The notes: generated from the letters alone by a model not told the origin. A stretch of DNA of 64,000 nucleotides from an uncultured Alistipes sp. (GCA_900550465.1 URSC01000007.1:1-64000), one strand, 5' to 3'; positions 26,534 through 35,473 are shown, counted from the stretch's first letter. A program made the numbers and translations.

Positions 26534-27487
26534 TTATTTGCCGAGCTTCGCTGCTATGGCCTTGAGCATGTCGTCCACCATGGCGTCGATGTGCCACTGG
26601 GGATTCCAGCCCCACTCCTCGCGGGCGCAGCTGTCGTCCATCATGTTGGGCCATGAGTCGGCGATGGCGGCCTTCACAGGGTCTACATTGTAGTCGAATG
26701 TAGCCGAGGGGATGCGCTCCTTGATCTTCGCGAAGAGTTCCTTCGGGCAGAAGCTCATACAGGTGATGTTGAAGCTGTTGCGGTGCTTCAGCTTGGAGGG
26801 GTCGGCCTCCATCAGCTGTACGACTGCGTTCAGTGCGTCGGGCATGTAGAGCATGTCCATATAGGAATCCTCGGGGATGGGGCAGGTGTAGTGTCCGGTC
26901 TTGAGGATCTCGTAGAATACCTCTACGGCATAGTCGGTGGTGCCGCCGCCGGGCAGACAGCCGTTGGAGATGATGCCGGGGAAGCGCACGCTGCGGGCAT
27001 CCACGCCGAAACGGTGATAGTAGTAGTCGGAGAGGAGCTCACCTGTCACCTTGCACACACCGTAGATGGTGTCGGGTCTCATGACTGTGTCCTGAGGAGT
27101 CTTGTCGTGGGGAGTGCTTACTCCGAAGGCTCCGATGGAACTGGGAGTGAAGACAGCTGTCTTGAACTCCTTGGCGAGGGTCAGGGAGTTGACCAGGGCT
27201 CCCATGTTGATCTTCCATGCGAGCTCGGGGTTCTTCTCGCCTGTGGCGGAGAGGAGGGCTACGAGGTTGAAGATGGCATCTATCTTATGTTCCTTCACAG
27301 CCTCGCCGAAAGCGTTGAAGTCGAGGGCATCGAGCTTGATGGCCCTGGCGTAGGAGCCGATCTTGGCCACTGCCTCGTCCTTGAGGTCAGCACCGATAAC
27401 GTTGTCGTGTCCATATACTTTCTGGAGGTGGGGAACCAGTTCGGTGCCGATCTGTCCGCCGGCGCCAATGACTAATATGCGTTTCAT
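26534..27487 (-). CDS. L-threonine 3-dehydrogenase, SDR type
   Basis: A 317-residue NAD-dependent short-chain (extended SDR) enzyme. Evidence: Rossmann motif VIGAGGQIGTEL, FNLVALLSATGEKNP, the catalytic YGVCK (YxxxK), RFPGIIS and GGTTDYAVEVFYEIL, and DMLYMPDALNAV; the PGIIS/GTTDYA pair is specific for SDR-type threonine dehydrogenases, which convert threonine to 2-amino-3-ketobutyrate. The partner ligase (kbl) is not nearby. It abuts tgt (adjacent coordinates) and has a candidate promoter at 27520-27552. Confidence 0.85.
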   Translation of the reverse strand: MKRILVIGAGGQIGTELVPHLQKVYGHDNVIGADLKDEAVAKIGSYARAIKLDALDFNAFGEAVKEHKIDAIFNLVALLSATGEKNPELAWKINMGALVNSLTLAKEFKTAVFTPSSIGAFGVSTPHDKTPQDTVMRPDTIYGVCKVTGELLSDYYYHRFGVDARSVRFPGIISNGCLPGGGTTDYAVEVFYEILKTGHYTCPIPEDSYMDMLYMPDALNAVVQLMEADPSKLKHRNSFNITCMSFCPKELFAKIKERIPSATFDYNVDPVKAAIADSWPNMMDDSCAREEWGWNPQWHIDAMVDDMLKAIAAKLGK

Positions 27488-27519
27488 ATCTTGAGTATTT
27501 TAGAATGTTTTCCAAATGG

Positions 27520-27552
27520 CAAAAATAGTATTTTTCTACTAATCTTCTACAA
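27520..27552 (-). promoter_or_regulatory. Candidate promoter of the threonine dehydrogenase gene
   Basis: Minus-strand TATTTTTG (27527-27520) with TTG 22 bases upstream (27552-27550), just overlapping the stop codon of the GSCFA gene. The spacer is one base longer than usual. Confidence 0.4.
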
Positions 27553-28362
27553 AATCTGTTCTGTTGATTTGAAGCGCTCCCAGACAACGTCTATGGCGGC
27601 CTGCGTAGGATGTGCTCCGTCGGACTCGAACCAGATGCGGTCGCGGAGCTCGTCGAGTATGATCTCGTAGGAGGGAAAATACTCAGCGTTGGGGTACATC
27701 CGGACCAGAGCGTCCTCGGCCAGGAGGAGCGTGGCCTTGGAAAGCTGGTTGCCGTGGAGGCCGTCCTTGAGGTGGCGGATGGGCGAGACTGTCAGGATAA
27801 AATGCCTGTCACTGAAGCGCTCTAGGATGGGCGACCAGAGGGAGACGATGTCTTCGACGTCAAGGCGCTCGCGGCGGAACTCCCACGCGGGATGCTTATG
27901 GCAGTTCGACACGATCATGTCCCGTTCAATGTGTCGGAAGACCCAGGCAGTACCGAAAGTTATTATGACCGTTCCGGCCTTGTGGAAAGAGGAGGAGGCT
28001 TCCGCCAAAACTGAATTGGCATTGTTCAGAAACTCCTCAGGACTCTTGCGGGCAAATGAGCCATGATGCCAGAATGAGACGTAGCCTCCGCCTTCGGGGG
28101 CTATGGGACGGTGTTCCGGCGAAACAGCTTTCCGAGGCCTCCCCTCCCGCACCGGATTGGTATCCCGCGGTATGACATCCTCCGGTCCGAACGGCCGTCC
28201 GTCCGCCAGGCGCAGCAGCGACGAAGCGACAGATGCCGGATTGTACAGCACCCCGAAGGGATTGCAGCACACTTCCATCCCCGAAGCCGCCATCCTCCGG
28301 CCCATCTCCGCGGAGAAACAAGAGCCGAGCGACAGCACTATGTCGTTCCTGTCTATCTTCAT
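27547..28362 (-). CDS. GSCFA domain protein (SGNH-like hydrolase)
   Basis: A 271-residue protein of the GSCFA family (PF08885). The signature appears as LSLGSCFSAEMGRRM at the N-terminus, followed by NPFGVLYNPASV, TFGTAWVFRH, LTVSPIRHLKDG and YFPSYEIILDELRD near the C-terminus. The arrangement (Gly-Ser-Cys-Phe block, Pro/His near the end) resembles SGNH esterases, but no substrate is known. The frame extends to a TTG at 28380 inside the rplQ terminator; the ATG at 28362 is preferred. A -7-like TACATTTG lies only five bases before this ATG. Confidence 0.82.
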   Translation of the reverse strand: MKIDRNDIVLSLGSCFSAEMGRRMAASGMEVCCNPFGVLYNPASVASSLLRLADGRPFGPEDVIPRDTNPVREGRPRKAVSPEHRPIAPEGGGYVSFWHHGSFARKSPEEFLNNANSVLAEASSSFHKAGTVIITFGTAWVFRHIERDMIVSNCHKHPAWEFRRERLDVEDIVSLWSPILERFSDRHFILTVSPIRHLKDGLHGNQLSKATLLLAEDALVRMYPNAEYFPSYEIILDELRDRIWFESDGAHPTQAAIDVVWERFKSTEQIL

Positions 28363-28367
28363 GACGG

Positions 28368-28375
28368 CAAATGTA
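28368..28375 (-). promoter_or_regulatory. Possible -7 element next to the GSCFA start codon
   Basis: The minus strand reads TACATTTGCC, fitting TAnnTTTG, with the ATG five bases further on. Transcription would begin at or next to the start codon. No TTG at the -33 distance, which falls in the terminator stem. Confidence 0.3.
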
Positions 28376-28378
28376 CAC

Positions 28379-28412
28379 AAAAAAAGCCGCTCTTCGTAAG
28401 AGAACGGCTTTT
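28379..28412 (-). terminator. Terminator of the ribosomal protein block
   Basis: On the minus strand AAAAGCCG pairs with CGGCTTTT, with an inner CTCTT/AAGAG stem and a small loop, followed by seven T in all. It lies 22 bases after the rplQ stop codon. Confidence 0.8.
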
Positions 28413-28433
28413 CTACTGTCAGGACTGACGGAA

Positions 28434-28928
28434 TTACTCGGCCTTGGGAGCCTCCTCGGCTGCAGGTACTTCTGCAGCAGGTGCTGCCTCTGCCTTGGGA
28501 GCTGCTTTCTTGCGGCTGCGGCGGGTAGTGGTCTTCTTCTCGGCTGCCTTGTTTGTTCCGAGGGCTGCCTCGTTGAAGTCTACCAGCTCGATGAACGCCA
28601 TGTCAGCGGCATCGCCCTGACGGAAGCCGGTCTTGATGATGCGGGTGTATCCGCCGGGACGGTCGGCGATCTTGGGAGCCACGTTGCGGAAGAGCTCTGT
28701 AACGGCCTCTTTCTGCTTCAGGTATGCGAAGACAGTACGGCGGGAGTGGGTGGAGTCATCCTTCGACTTGGTAATCAGGGGCTCTACATACACTCTGAGA
28801 GCTTTTGCCTTGGCGACGGTGGTCTCAATCCTCTTGTGGAGGATCAGCGAGCAGGCCATGTTGGCGAGCATAGACTTGCGGTGACCGCTCTTGCGTCCTA
28901 AATGATTGATTGTCCTATTGTGCCTCAT
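28434..28928 (-). CDS. rplQ: Ribosomal protein bL17
   Basis: Large-subunit protein near the tunnel exit. MRHNRTINHLGRKSGHRKSML at the start and GGYTRIIKTGFRQGDAADMA identify it. At 164 residues it carries a C-terminal Ala/Lys/Glu-rich tail of about 40 residues (from around residue 125), as in other Bacteroidota. Its start overlaps the rpoA stop by 14 bases. Last gene of the block. Confidence 0.96.
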   Translation of the reverse strand: MRHNRTINHLGRKSGHRKSMLANMACSLILHKRIETTVAKAKALRVYVEPLITKSKDDSTHSRRTVFAYLKQKEAVTELFRNVAPKIADRPGGYTRIIKTGFRQGDAADMAFIELVDFNEAALGTNKAAEKKTTTRRSRKKAAPKAEAAPAAEVPAAEEAPKAE

Positions 28929-29943
28929 TGTTTTCTACTTCTGATTTCTTTTTTACTTCAATATTGTATTTGCTTACATCCATACCGAAACTGAGCTTTA
29001 CTCTGTCCATCAGGACATCTATCTCGTTCATGGACTTCTTGCCGAAGTTCCTGAAGCGGATGAGCTCGGCCCTCTGGTGCGAAACCAGATCGGCGAATGT
29101 CTCGATGTTGGCGGCTTTCAGGCAGTTGAGAGCCCTTACGGAGAGCTCCATGTCGGAAAGTTTGGTAAGCAGCAGATGCCTCATGCGCAGAGCTTCCTCG
29201 TCAAGAGCCTCGGGAGCGCTCTTCTCGGGAGGTGTCTCCAGGGAGATTTTCTCGTCGGAGAAAAGCATGAAATGGTAGATGAGAATCTTGGCGGCCTCGG
29301 TCAGGGCATCCTTGGGATGGATGGATCCGTCGGTGGTGATCTCGAGGTTCAGCTTGTCGTAGTCGGTCTTCTGCTCTACGCGGTAGTCCTCCACCGAGTA
29401 GTTGACGTTCTTGATAGGGGTGAAGATGGAGTCGATGGGAATAGTGCCCACGGGTGCCGACTCGACCTTGTTCTCGTCCGAGGGAACATATCCGCGGCCC
29501 TTGCCTATATGAAGCTCGACGACGAGTTTCACTGTAGGCTCCATGGAGCAGATATGCAGCCCGGGATTGAGGACAGAGAAGTTGCAGAGGTTCTTGGAGA
29601 TATCCTCGGCGGTGAACTCCTGCTTGCCGGTAACTGTAAAGTTGACAATCTCGGACTCCTCTTCCTTGACCTCTCTCTTGAAACGTACCTGTTTGAGATT
29701 CAGAATGATGTCTACTACACTCTCAATAACGCCAGGGATAGTGTCAAACTCGTGGCTTACCCCTTCGATCTTTATAGAAGTGATGGCAAATCCCTCCAAC
29801 GAGGACAACAGGACCCTGCGCAGGGCGTTGCCTATTGTTATCCCGTATCCGGGTTCCAGCGGGCGGAACTCGAATTTACCGAAAGTATCGGTCGACTCGA
29901 GCATTATTACTTTGTCCGGTTTCTGAAATGCTAAAATTGCCAT
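28915..29943 (-). CDS. rpoA: RNA polymerase subunit alpha
   Basis: A 342-residue subunit that starts RNA polymerase assembly. N-terminal dimerisation domain: FRPLEPGYGITIGNALRRVLLSSLEG; C-terminal DNA-binding domain: LTKLSDMELSVRALNCLKAANIETFADLV and LIRFRNFGKKSMNEI. It follows rpsD by 11 bases and overlaps rplQ by 14 bases, the normal Bacteroidota arrangement. Confidence 0.97.
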   Translation of the reverse strand: MAILAFQKPDKVIMLESTDTFGKFEFRPLEPGYGITIGNALRRVLLSSLEGFAITSIKIEGVSHEFDTIPGVIESVVDIILNLKQVRFKREVKEEESEIVNFTVTGKQEFTAEDISKNLCNFSVLNPGLHICSMEPTVKLVVELHIGKGRGYVPSDENKVESAPVGTIPIDSIFTPIKNVNYSVEDYRVEQKTDYDKLNLEITTDGSIHPKDALTEAAKILIYHFMLFSDEKISLETPPEKSAPEALDEEALRMRHLLLTKLSDMELSVRALNCLKAANIETFADLVSHQRAELIRFRNFGKKSMNEIDVLMDRVKLSFGMDVSKYNIEVKKKSEVENNEAQ

Positions 29944-29954
29944 GGCGTCAGTTA

Positions 29955-30557
29955 TTATTTGGAGTACAGTTCGACGATCAGCTGCTCGTTGATATTCTCA
30001 GGAATCTCAGTCCTCTCGGGGAGGTTGAGGAATTTGCCGGAAAGATCGGTGCGGTTCCACTCGATCCATGAATACTTGCAGGTGTCGGCCACACTGTTCT
30101 GGATGACCTCGAGACTCTTGGACCTCTCGCGGACACCTACGGTCTCACCGGGTTTGACAATAGTGGATGGTATGCTGCAGACATTACCGTTGAGTACGAT
30201 GTGGCAGTGCGACACGAGCTGACGTGCGGCGGCGCGTGTAGGAGCTATGCCCATGCGGTATACGATATTGTCCAGACGGGACTCGAGAAGCAGGAGGAGG
30301 TTCTCACCTGTACGTCCCTGCATCCTGCGGGCCTTGGCGTATGTGTTACGGAACTGTCTCTCGAGAACGCCGTAGGTATATTTCACCTTCTGCTTCTCCT
30401 TGAGCTGGTTTCCGTACTCGGAGATCTTCTTGCGTTTCTTGGCCATTCCGTGCTGTCCGGGAGGATAGTTTTTCTTCTCGAAATACTTATCCGGACCGTA
30501 GATCGGTTCACCGAACTTGCGGGCTATCTTTGTGGTAGGTCCTGTATATCTTGCCAT
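29955..30557 (-). CDS. rpsD: Ribosomal protein uS4
   Basis: A 200-residue small-subunit assembly protein. ARYTGPTTKIARKFGEPIYG at the N-terminus, no N-terminal zinc cysteines, and an S4 RNA-binding domain with ESRLDNIVYRMGIAPTRAAARQLVSH. Positioned between rpsK and rpoA; in enteric bacteria S4 represses this set of genes, but no such site was identified here. Confidence 0.97.
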   Translation of the reverse strand: MARYTGPTTKIARKFGEPIYGPDKYFEKKNYPPGQHGMAKKRKKISEYGNQLKEKQKVKYTYGVLERQFRNTYAKARRMQGRTGENLLLLLESRLDNIVYRMGIAPTRAAARQLVSHCHIVLNGNVCSIPSTIVKPGETVGVRERSKSLEVIQNSVADTCKYSWIEWNRTDLSGKFLNLPERTEIPENINEQLIVELYSK

Positions 30558-30592
30558 AATTCTTAACTTTTAATCTTTTGTTCTATACCAAA

Positions 30593-30985
30593 TTATACTT
30601 TACGGCGTCCTTTGGGACGGCATCCATTGTGAGGAAGCGGTGTCACGTCGACAATCTCGGTAACTTCAATACCGGCTCCATGGATGGTGCGGATCGCAGA
30701 CTCGCGGCCCGCTCCGGGACCTTTGACATATGCCTTGATCTTGCGTAAACCCAAGTCGTAAGCAACTTTTGCGGCGTCAGCTGCTGCTACCTGCGCGGCA
30801 TAGGGAGTGTTCTTCTTGGAACCGCGGAATCCCATCTTGCCGGCCGAAGACCAACTGATAACCTGACCGAGACTGTTGGTCAAGGTTACGATCACATTGT
30901 TGAAAGTCGAGGAGATGTGTGCCTCGCCGTAGGCGTCAACCTTTACGACTCTCTTCTTATTGGTTGTTCCAGATTTCTTTGCCAT
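30593..30985 (-). CDS. rpsK: Ribosomal protein uS11
   Basis: A 130-residue small-subunit platform protein. HISSTFNNVIVTLTNSLGQV, SAGKMGFRGSKKNTPYAAQ and the C-terminal DVTPLPHNGCRPKGRRKV are diagnostic. It lies 13 bases after rpsM and 35 before rpsD. Confidence 0.97.
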   Translation of the reverse strand: MAKKSGTTNKKRVVKVDAYGEAHISSTFNNVIVTLTNSLGQVISWSSAGKMGFRGSKKNTPYAAQVAAADAAKVAYDLGLRKIKAYVKGPGAGRESAIRTIHGAGIEVTEIVDVTPLPHNGCRPKGRRKV

Positions 30986-30998
30986 ATTCAGTTACTTG

Positions 30999-31376
30999 TT
31001 ACTTAGTTGCTTTTTTCTTGTTGGCCACCGTCTTCTTCTTACCCTTACGTGTACGGGCGTTGTTCTTGGTGCTCTGTCCGCGTACGGGGAGTCCGATACG
31101 GTGACGGATTCCTCTGTAGCATCCGATATCCATCAGACGCTTGATGTTCATCTGAACGGATGAACGAAGTTCACCCTCGATCTTGTAGTGCTCAGCGATA
31201 GTGGACCTGATCGCTGCGATCTGGTCGTCGTTCCACTCGCTCACCTTGGTGTCGAAGTCGATACCGCAATCGGTGAGGATCTTACGGGCGGAACTACGGC
31301 CGATACCGTAGATATAGGTAAGACCTATCTCTCCTCTTTTGTTTTTAGGTAAATCTACACCGGCTATACGTGCCAT
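30999..31376 (-). CDS. rpsM: Ribosomal protein uS13
   Basis: A 125-residue small-subunit head protein. MARIAGVDLPKNKRGEI, LTYIYGIGRSSARKIL and the C-terminal RHRIGLPVRGQSTKNNARTR tail that reaches tRNA are present. Follows rpmJ by 35 bases. Confidence 0.97.
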   Translation of the reverse strand: MARIAGVDLPKNKRGEIGLTYIYGIGRSSARKILTDCGIDFDTKVSEWNDDQIAAIRSTIAEHYKIEGELRSSVQMNIKRLMDIGCYRGIRHRIGLPVRGQSTKNNARTRKGKKKTVANKKKATK

Positions 31377-31411
31377 ACTATATTACTTTTTTATTTGTTT
31401 TACACATTTAA

Positions 31412-31528
31412 TTATCCCTGGCGCATCTTGAACTTAGGATTCTTTTTGCAGATGACATAAAGGCGGCCTTTGCGCTTTACTATTTTGCAATCCTCGCTGC
31501 GCTTCTTGATGGATGCTTTAACTTTCAT
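31412..31528 (-). CDS. rpmJ: Ribosomal protein bL36
   Basis: A 38-codon gene read directly from the sequence: MKVKASIKKRSEDCKIVKRK, then GRLYVICKKNPKFKMRQG and stop at 31412. The C+ zinc motif is degenerate: the first Cys pair is reduced (SEDCKIV) but C14, C27 remain, and the last His is replaced, as in C- type bL36 of many Bacteroidota. It sits between infA and rpsM, its usual place. Confidence 0.95.
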   Translation of the reverse strand: MKVKASIKKRSEDCKIVKRKGRLYVICKKNPKFKMRQG

Positions 31529-31540
31529 TGTCGTAAATTT

Positions 31541-31759
31541 TTATTTGTACCTGAAAGAAATTCTTCCTTTTGATAAATCATAAGGGGACATCTCTACTCT
31601 GACCTTGTCGCCGGGCAGGATACGGATGTAGTGCATGCGCATCTTGCCGGAGATGTGGGCTATAATTACATGGCCGTTGTCCAGCTCCACGCGGAACATG
31701 GCGTTGGAGAGGGCCTCGATTATAGTTCCATCCTTTTCTATAGCAGCTTGTTTGGGCAT
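31541..31759 (-). CDS. infA: Translation initiation factor IF-1
   Basis: A 72-residue OB-fold protein that blocks the ribosomal A site during initiation. EKDGTIIEALSNAMFRVEL, GHVIIAHISGKMRMHYIRIL and the C-terminal SPYDLSKGRISFRYK are clear. Located 12 bases before rpmJ. Confidence 0.97.
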   Translation of the reverse strand: MPKQAAIEKDGTIIEALSNAMFRVELDNGHVIIAHISGKMRMHYIRILPGDKVRVEMSPYDLSKGRISFRYK

Positions 31760-31779
31760 AAGTACTTGTCTCTTACAAC

Positions 31780-32553
31780 TTAATATTGTCTCTTACCTTC
31801 TATAAAGTCAAAAGTAGACAGAATATCGGCTTTCTCGTCCCCGACGGCGACCGTGAGCTCGAAGTGGGCTGACTTCTTCTTGTCACAGGTGCTGACAGCC
31901 CATCCGTTCTCGTGGAGGTAAATCGCTTTGCCTCCGGCGTTGATCATCGGCTCGATGCAGATAGTCATACCCTTCACCAGCTTCTTGCCGGTGCCCGCCT
32001 TGCCGTAATTCGGAACCTCGGGATGCTCGTGCATGTCCTTTCCGATTCCGTGTCCTACCATCTCGCGGACCACCGAGAAGCCGAAGCCTTCGGTGTACGA
32101 CTGGATGGCATGGCCGATGTCCCCTATCCTGTTGCCCGCGACTGCCTTCTCTATGCCGCGATACAGGGATTCCTTGGTGACTCTCAGGAGTTTTGCGGTC
32201 TCCTCGTCCACCTCCCCGACAGGGAAGGTGTACGCGGAGTCACCGTAGTAGCCCTTGTATATAGTTCCACAGTCGACGGACACTATGTCGCCCTCGCGGA
32301 GCTTGTAGTCCGACGGGAAACCATGGACCACGACATCGTTGACGGACAGACAGAGCGTATAGGGGAAGCCGCCGTATCCCAAGAAGCCCGGCTCCGCGCC
32401 GTTGTCACGGATGAAAGTCTCGGCGATCTTGTCAAGCTGCATGGTGGTGACACCGGGAGCAACGTGCTTGCCGACTTCCGCCAACGTCTTGGAGACGAGG
32501 ATCGCATTCTCTCTGAGAATCTCGATTTCTTCTTCGGATTTTATTCTTATCAT
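31780..32553 (-). CDS. map: Type I methionine aminopeptidase
   Basis: A 257-residue enzyme that removes the initiator Met from new proteins. Two-metal site residues are seen in VSVDCGTIYKGYYGDSAYTF (two Asp), VGHGIGKDMHEHPEVPNYG (His), TICIEPMI (Glu) and FELTVAV near the C-terminus (Glu). The frame goes to a TTG at 32559; ATG at 32553 gives MIRIKSEEEIEIL. Its position between secY and infA is conserved. Confidence 0.95.
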   Translation of the reverse strand: MIRIKSEEEIEILRENAILVSKTLAEVGKHVAPGVTTMQLDKIAETFIRDNGAEPGFLGYGGFPYTLCLSVNDVVVHGFPSDYKLREGDIVSVDCGTIYKGYYGDSAYTFPVGEVDEETAKLLRVTKESLYRGIEKAVAGNRIGDIGHAIQSYTEGFGFSVVREMVGHGIGKDMHEHPEVPNYGKAGTGKKLVKGMTICIEPMINAGGKAIYLHENGWAVSTCDKKKSAHFELTVAVGDEKADILSTFDFIEGKRQY

Positions 32554-32574
32554 ACTCAAAGAACTTTTTGAGAA

Positions 32575-33894
32575 TTACATTCCCGAACGGCCTTTAAGAC
32601 GTCCGGTCTTCATCAAACCGTCGTAGTGCCTCATGAGCAGATGCGACTCGATCTGCTGCAGGGTGTCGAGCACTACGCCTACAAGGATAAGCAGCGAGGT
32701 TCCGCCGTAGAACTGGGAGAACTGGTTGTTTATCCCGAACATCATCGCAAATGCCGGAAGTATCGCCACGATAGCCAGGAAAATGGATCCGGGCAGGGTG
32801 ATACGCGACATTATTGCATCGAGGTAGTCGGCTGTCTTCTTTCCGGGCTTCACTCCGGGGATGAATCCGCCGTTCTTCTTCATCTCCTCGGCCATCATGG
32901 TGGGGTTCACCGTTACTGCGGTGTAGAAGTAGGTGAAGGCCACTACGAGGAAGGCGAAGATGAAGTTGTACCAGAATCCGGTATAGTCGCTCAATGTAGC
33001 CGCAAGTCCCTGTGAGGCGTCGAAACGCGAGAGGAGGAGCGGGAACATCATCAGTGCCTGGGCGAAAATAATCGGCATTACGCCGGCCGCGTTTATTTTC
33101 AGAGGTATATACTGACGGACTCCACCGTACTGACGGTTTCCGACCACTCTCTTGGCATACTGTACGGGAACTTTGCGCTGTCCCTGTACGAGTGCGATGG
33201 TGGCGATGAAGACGAGGAAGAGAATCACTATCTCAATGAGGAACATGAGAGCTCCGCCATTGGTCTGGTTGAATCTCTGCGCGGCTTCAGCGAAGATGGC
33301 GAAGGGCAGACGGGCGATGATACCGACCATAATGATCAGGGAGATACCGTTACCGATACCCCTGTCGGTAATGCGCTCGCCGAGCCACATCACGAACATC
33401 GTACCTGCCATCAGCACGATAGTAGCGAAGATGTTGAATCCGAAACCCTGTACTAAGAACGCATCTGCGGGCAATTGTGCGTGAAGGTTGGTAATGTACG
33501 CAGGTCCTTGAAGCAGAAGGATTACAATTGTCAGATAGCGTGTCCACTGGTTCATTTTTCTACGTCCGCTCTCCCCTTCTCTCTGCATCTTCTGGAAATA
33601 GGGGACCATCACACCCAGAAGCTGGATGACGATGGATGCGGAGATGTACGGCATCACTCCCAGCGCGAAGATGGAAGCGTTGCCGAAAGCGCCGCCGGAA
33701 AACATATCCAACAGACTGAGGAGGCCTGTGGACGCCTGAGCCTCGAGCTCCTGCAGTTTGGTCGGGTCGATACCCGGCACTACAATGAAGCATCCGAGAC
33801 GGTACACAAGCAAAAGGAGAAAGGTGTATCCCAACCTTTTCCTCAGCTCTTCAATCTTGAAGATATTCTTGATTGTCTGAATAAATCTTTTCAT
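32575..33894 (-). CDS. secY: Protein translocase subunit SecY
   Basis: A 439-residue channel with ten membrane helices. LLLLVYRLGCFIVVPGID near the N-terminus, the plug region LLDMFSGGAFGNASIFALG, GIMPYISASIVIQLL-type segment and GNGISLIIMVGI, VQGQRKVPVQYAKR in a cytosolic loop. The gene follows rplO and precedes map. Confidence 0.97.
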   Translation of the reverse strand: MKRFIQTIKNIFKIEELRKRLGYTFLLLLVYRLGCFIVVPGIDPTKLQELEAQASTGLLSLLDMFSGGAFGNASIFALGVMPYISASIVIQLLGVMVPYFQKMQREGESGRRKMNQWTRYLTIVILLLQGPAYITNLHAQLPADAFLVQGFGFNIFATIVLMAGTMFVMWLGERITDRGIGNGISLIIMVGIIARLPFAIFAEAAQRFNQTNGGALMFLIEIVILFLVFIATIALVQGQRKVPVQYAKRVVGNRQYGGVRQYIPLKINAAGVMPIIFAQALMMFPLLLSRFDASQGLAATLSDYTGFWYNFIFAFLVVAFTYFYTAVTVNPTMMAEEMKKNGGFIPGVKPGKKTADYLDAIMSRITLPGSIFLAIVAILPAFAMMFGINNQFSQFYGGTSLLILVGVVLDTLQQIESHLLMRHYDGLMKTGRLKGRSGM

Positions 33895-33909
33895 CGGCCG
33901 CTTTACTTA

Positions 33910-34356
33910 TTAGAGTACGATAGCCTTGCCTTCGAGGGCCTCGATCTTCTCCTTGGCTGTCTTGGAGAATGCGTCGGCGGTAACCTCCAGCTTGGCGGTG
34001 AGCTCACCGTTGCCGAGAATCTTCACCTTGTCGTTCTTGGAAACGAGACCGGCGGATACGAGTGTATCGAAGTCAATCACGGTAATGTTCCTCTTCTCGC
34101 TCAGAGTCTGAAGGGTGGAGAGGTTCACGGCCTTGTATTCCACTCTGGTGGGATTCTTGAATCCGAACTTGGGCAGACGCCTCTGGATAGGCATCTGGCC
34201 GCCCTCGAATCCGATCTTGTGACGGTAACCGGAGCGGGACTTGGCGCCGTTCATACCGCGTGTGGACTGTCCGCCGTGGCCGGAGCCTTCGCCGCGGCCT
34301 ACGCGCTTAACATTCTTGCGGGAGCCCTCTGCAGGTTGTAAATTATGTAGTTTCAT
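33910..34356 (-). CDS. rplO: Ribosomal protein uL15
   Basis: A 148-residue large-subunit protein. LHNLQPAEGSRKNVKRVGRG, GHGGQSTRGMNGAKSRSGYR and GGQMPIQRRLPKFGFKNP are conserved. Between rpmD and secY, 15 bases before secY. Confidence 0.97.
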   Translation of the reverse strand: MKLHNLQPAEGSRKNVKRVGRGEGSGHGGQSTRGMNGAKSRSGYRHKIGFEGGQMPIQRRLPKFGFKNPTRVEYKAVNLSTLQTLSEKRNITVIDFDTLVSAGLVSKNDKVKILGNGELTAKLEVTADAFSKTAKEKIEALEGKAIVL

Positions 34357-34374
34357 CTCTTTTTACCTTACTAG

Positions 34375-34557
34375 TTAGTTAATCTCTTCTACTTTTACAA
34401 GATGGAGAACCTTCTGGATCATACCGTTGGTCACGGGAGTCAGCTCTATCTCCACCGACTGGTGCATGCGGCGCAGTCCGAGAGACTCGAGGTTGGCCCT
34501 CTGCCTCTGGGTCGAGCCGTTCTTGCTCTTGATCTGAGTAACTTTAACTTTTGCCAT
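34375..34557 (-). CDS. rpmD: Ribosomal protein uL30
   Basis: A 60-residue large-subunit protein. VTQIKSKNGSTQRQRANLES, followed by LGLRRMHQSVEIELTPVTNG, fits the single-domain bacterial form. Follows rpsE by 12 bases. Confidence 0.95.
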   Translation of the reverse strand: MAKVKVTQIKSKNGSTQRQRANLESLGLRRMHQSVEIELTPVTNGMIQKVLHLVKVEEIN

Positions 34558-34569
34558 AGTCTTGCCTCC

Positions 34570-35088
34570 TTATCCTTTAAATACTCTTTGCATGGGGATA
34601 CCGCGGACACCTGCCACAGTATATGCATCGCGGAGCTCTGCGAGGGCAGCGATGGTGGCCTTAACCAGGTTGTGAGGGTTGGACGAGCCCTTGGACTTAG
34701 CCAGCACGTCCTGAACGCCTACTGACTCGAACACGGCACGCATCGCACCTCCGGCCTTTACTCCGGTACCGGGGGCTGCGGGCTTCATGAATACCTTGGC
34801 TCCGCCGAACTTGGCCTCCTGCTCGTGAGGGATGGTTCTCTTGTTCAGAGGAACTTTTACGAGATTCTTCTTAGCATCCTCGACGCCCTTGGAGATAGCG
34901 GTGGTAACTTCATTGGCCTTTCCGAGACCATAGCCTACCACACCCTTCTCGTCGCCCACTACTACGATAGCGGCGAAGCTGAAGTGACGTCCGCCCTTGG
35001 TTACCTTGGTAACCCTCTGAACTGCTACCAATCTGTCCTTGAGTTCCAGATCGGTGGTCTTTACTTTCTTTACGTTGATATCTGCCAT
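34570..35088 (-). CDS. rpsE: Ribosomal protein uS5
   Basis: A 172-residue small-subunit accuracy protein. ELKDRLVAVQRVTKVTKGGR, VVGDEKGVVGYGLGKANEV and GSSNPHNLVKATIAALAEL are diagnostic. It follows rplR by six bases. Confidence 0.97.
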   Translation of the reverse strand: MADINVKKVKTTDLELKDRLVAVQRVTKVTKGGRHFSFAAIVVVGDEKGVVGYGLGKANEVTTAISKGVEDAKKNLVKVPLNKRTIPHEQEAKFGGAKVFMKPAAPGTGVKAGGAMRAVFESVGVQDVLAKSKGSSNPHNLVKATIAALAELRDAYTVAGVRGIPMQRVFKG

Positions 35089-35094
35089 AGTCTC

Positions 35095-35457
35095 TTAGAA
35101 TTTAAGACCGCCCTCGCGGGCTGCGTCTGCCAAACTTTTAACTCTTCCGTGATAGAGGTAGCCTCCGCGGTCGAAGGAGACGGTGGAGATACCCTTCTCT
35201 ACAGCACGCTCGGCGATGAGCTTGCCGACCAGAGCAGCCACCTCAGTAGCGGTCTTGCCCTTTACAGCCTCTGCAAGAGACTTGTCGGTGGAGCCTGCGG
35301 ACACGAGGGTGATGCCCTTGGTGTCGTCGATCACCTGTACGTAGATCTGCTTGTTGCTTCTGAATACAGACATCCTGGGTCTCTCGGGAGTTCCGTTTAC
35401 GACCTTGCGGATGCGGTAGCGTATTCTCTGTCTTCTCTGTATTTTAGTCATTGCCAT
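35095..35457 (-). CDS. rplR: Ribosomal protein uL18
   Basis: A 120-residue 5S-rRNA-binding protein. RRQRIRYRIRKVVNGTPERP, VFRSNKQIYVQVIDDTKG and the C-terminal FDRGGYLYHGRVKSLADAAR are conserved. ATGs at 35457 and 35451 are both possible starts. Confidence 0.96.
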   Translation of the reverse strand: MAMTKIQRRQRIRYRIRKVVNGTPERPRMSVFRSNKQIYVQVIDDTKGITLVSAGSTDKSLAEAVKGKTATEVAALVGKLIAERAVEKGISTVSFDRGGYLYHGRVKSLADAAREGGLKF

Positions 35458-35473
35458 ATTCCTATCCTCCTAA

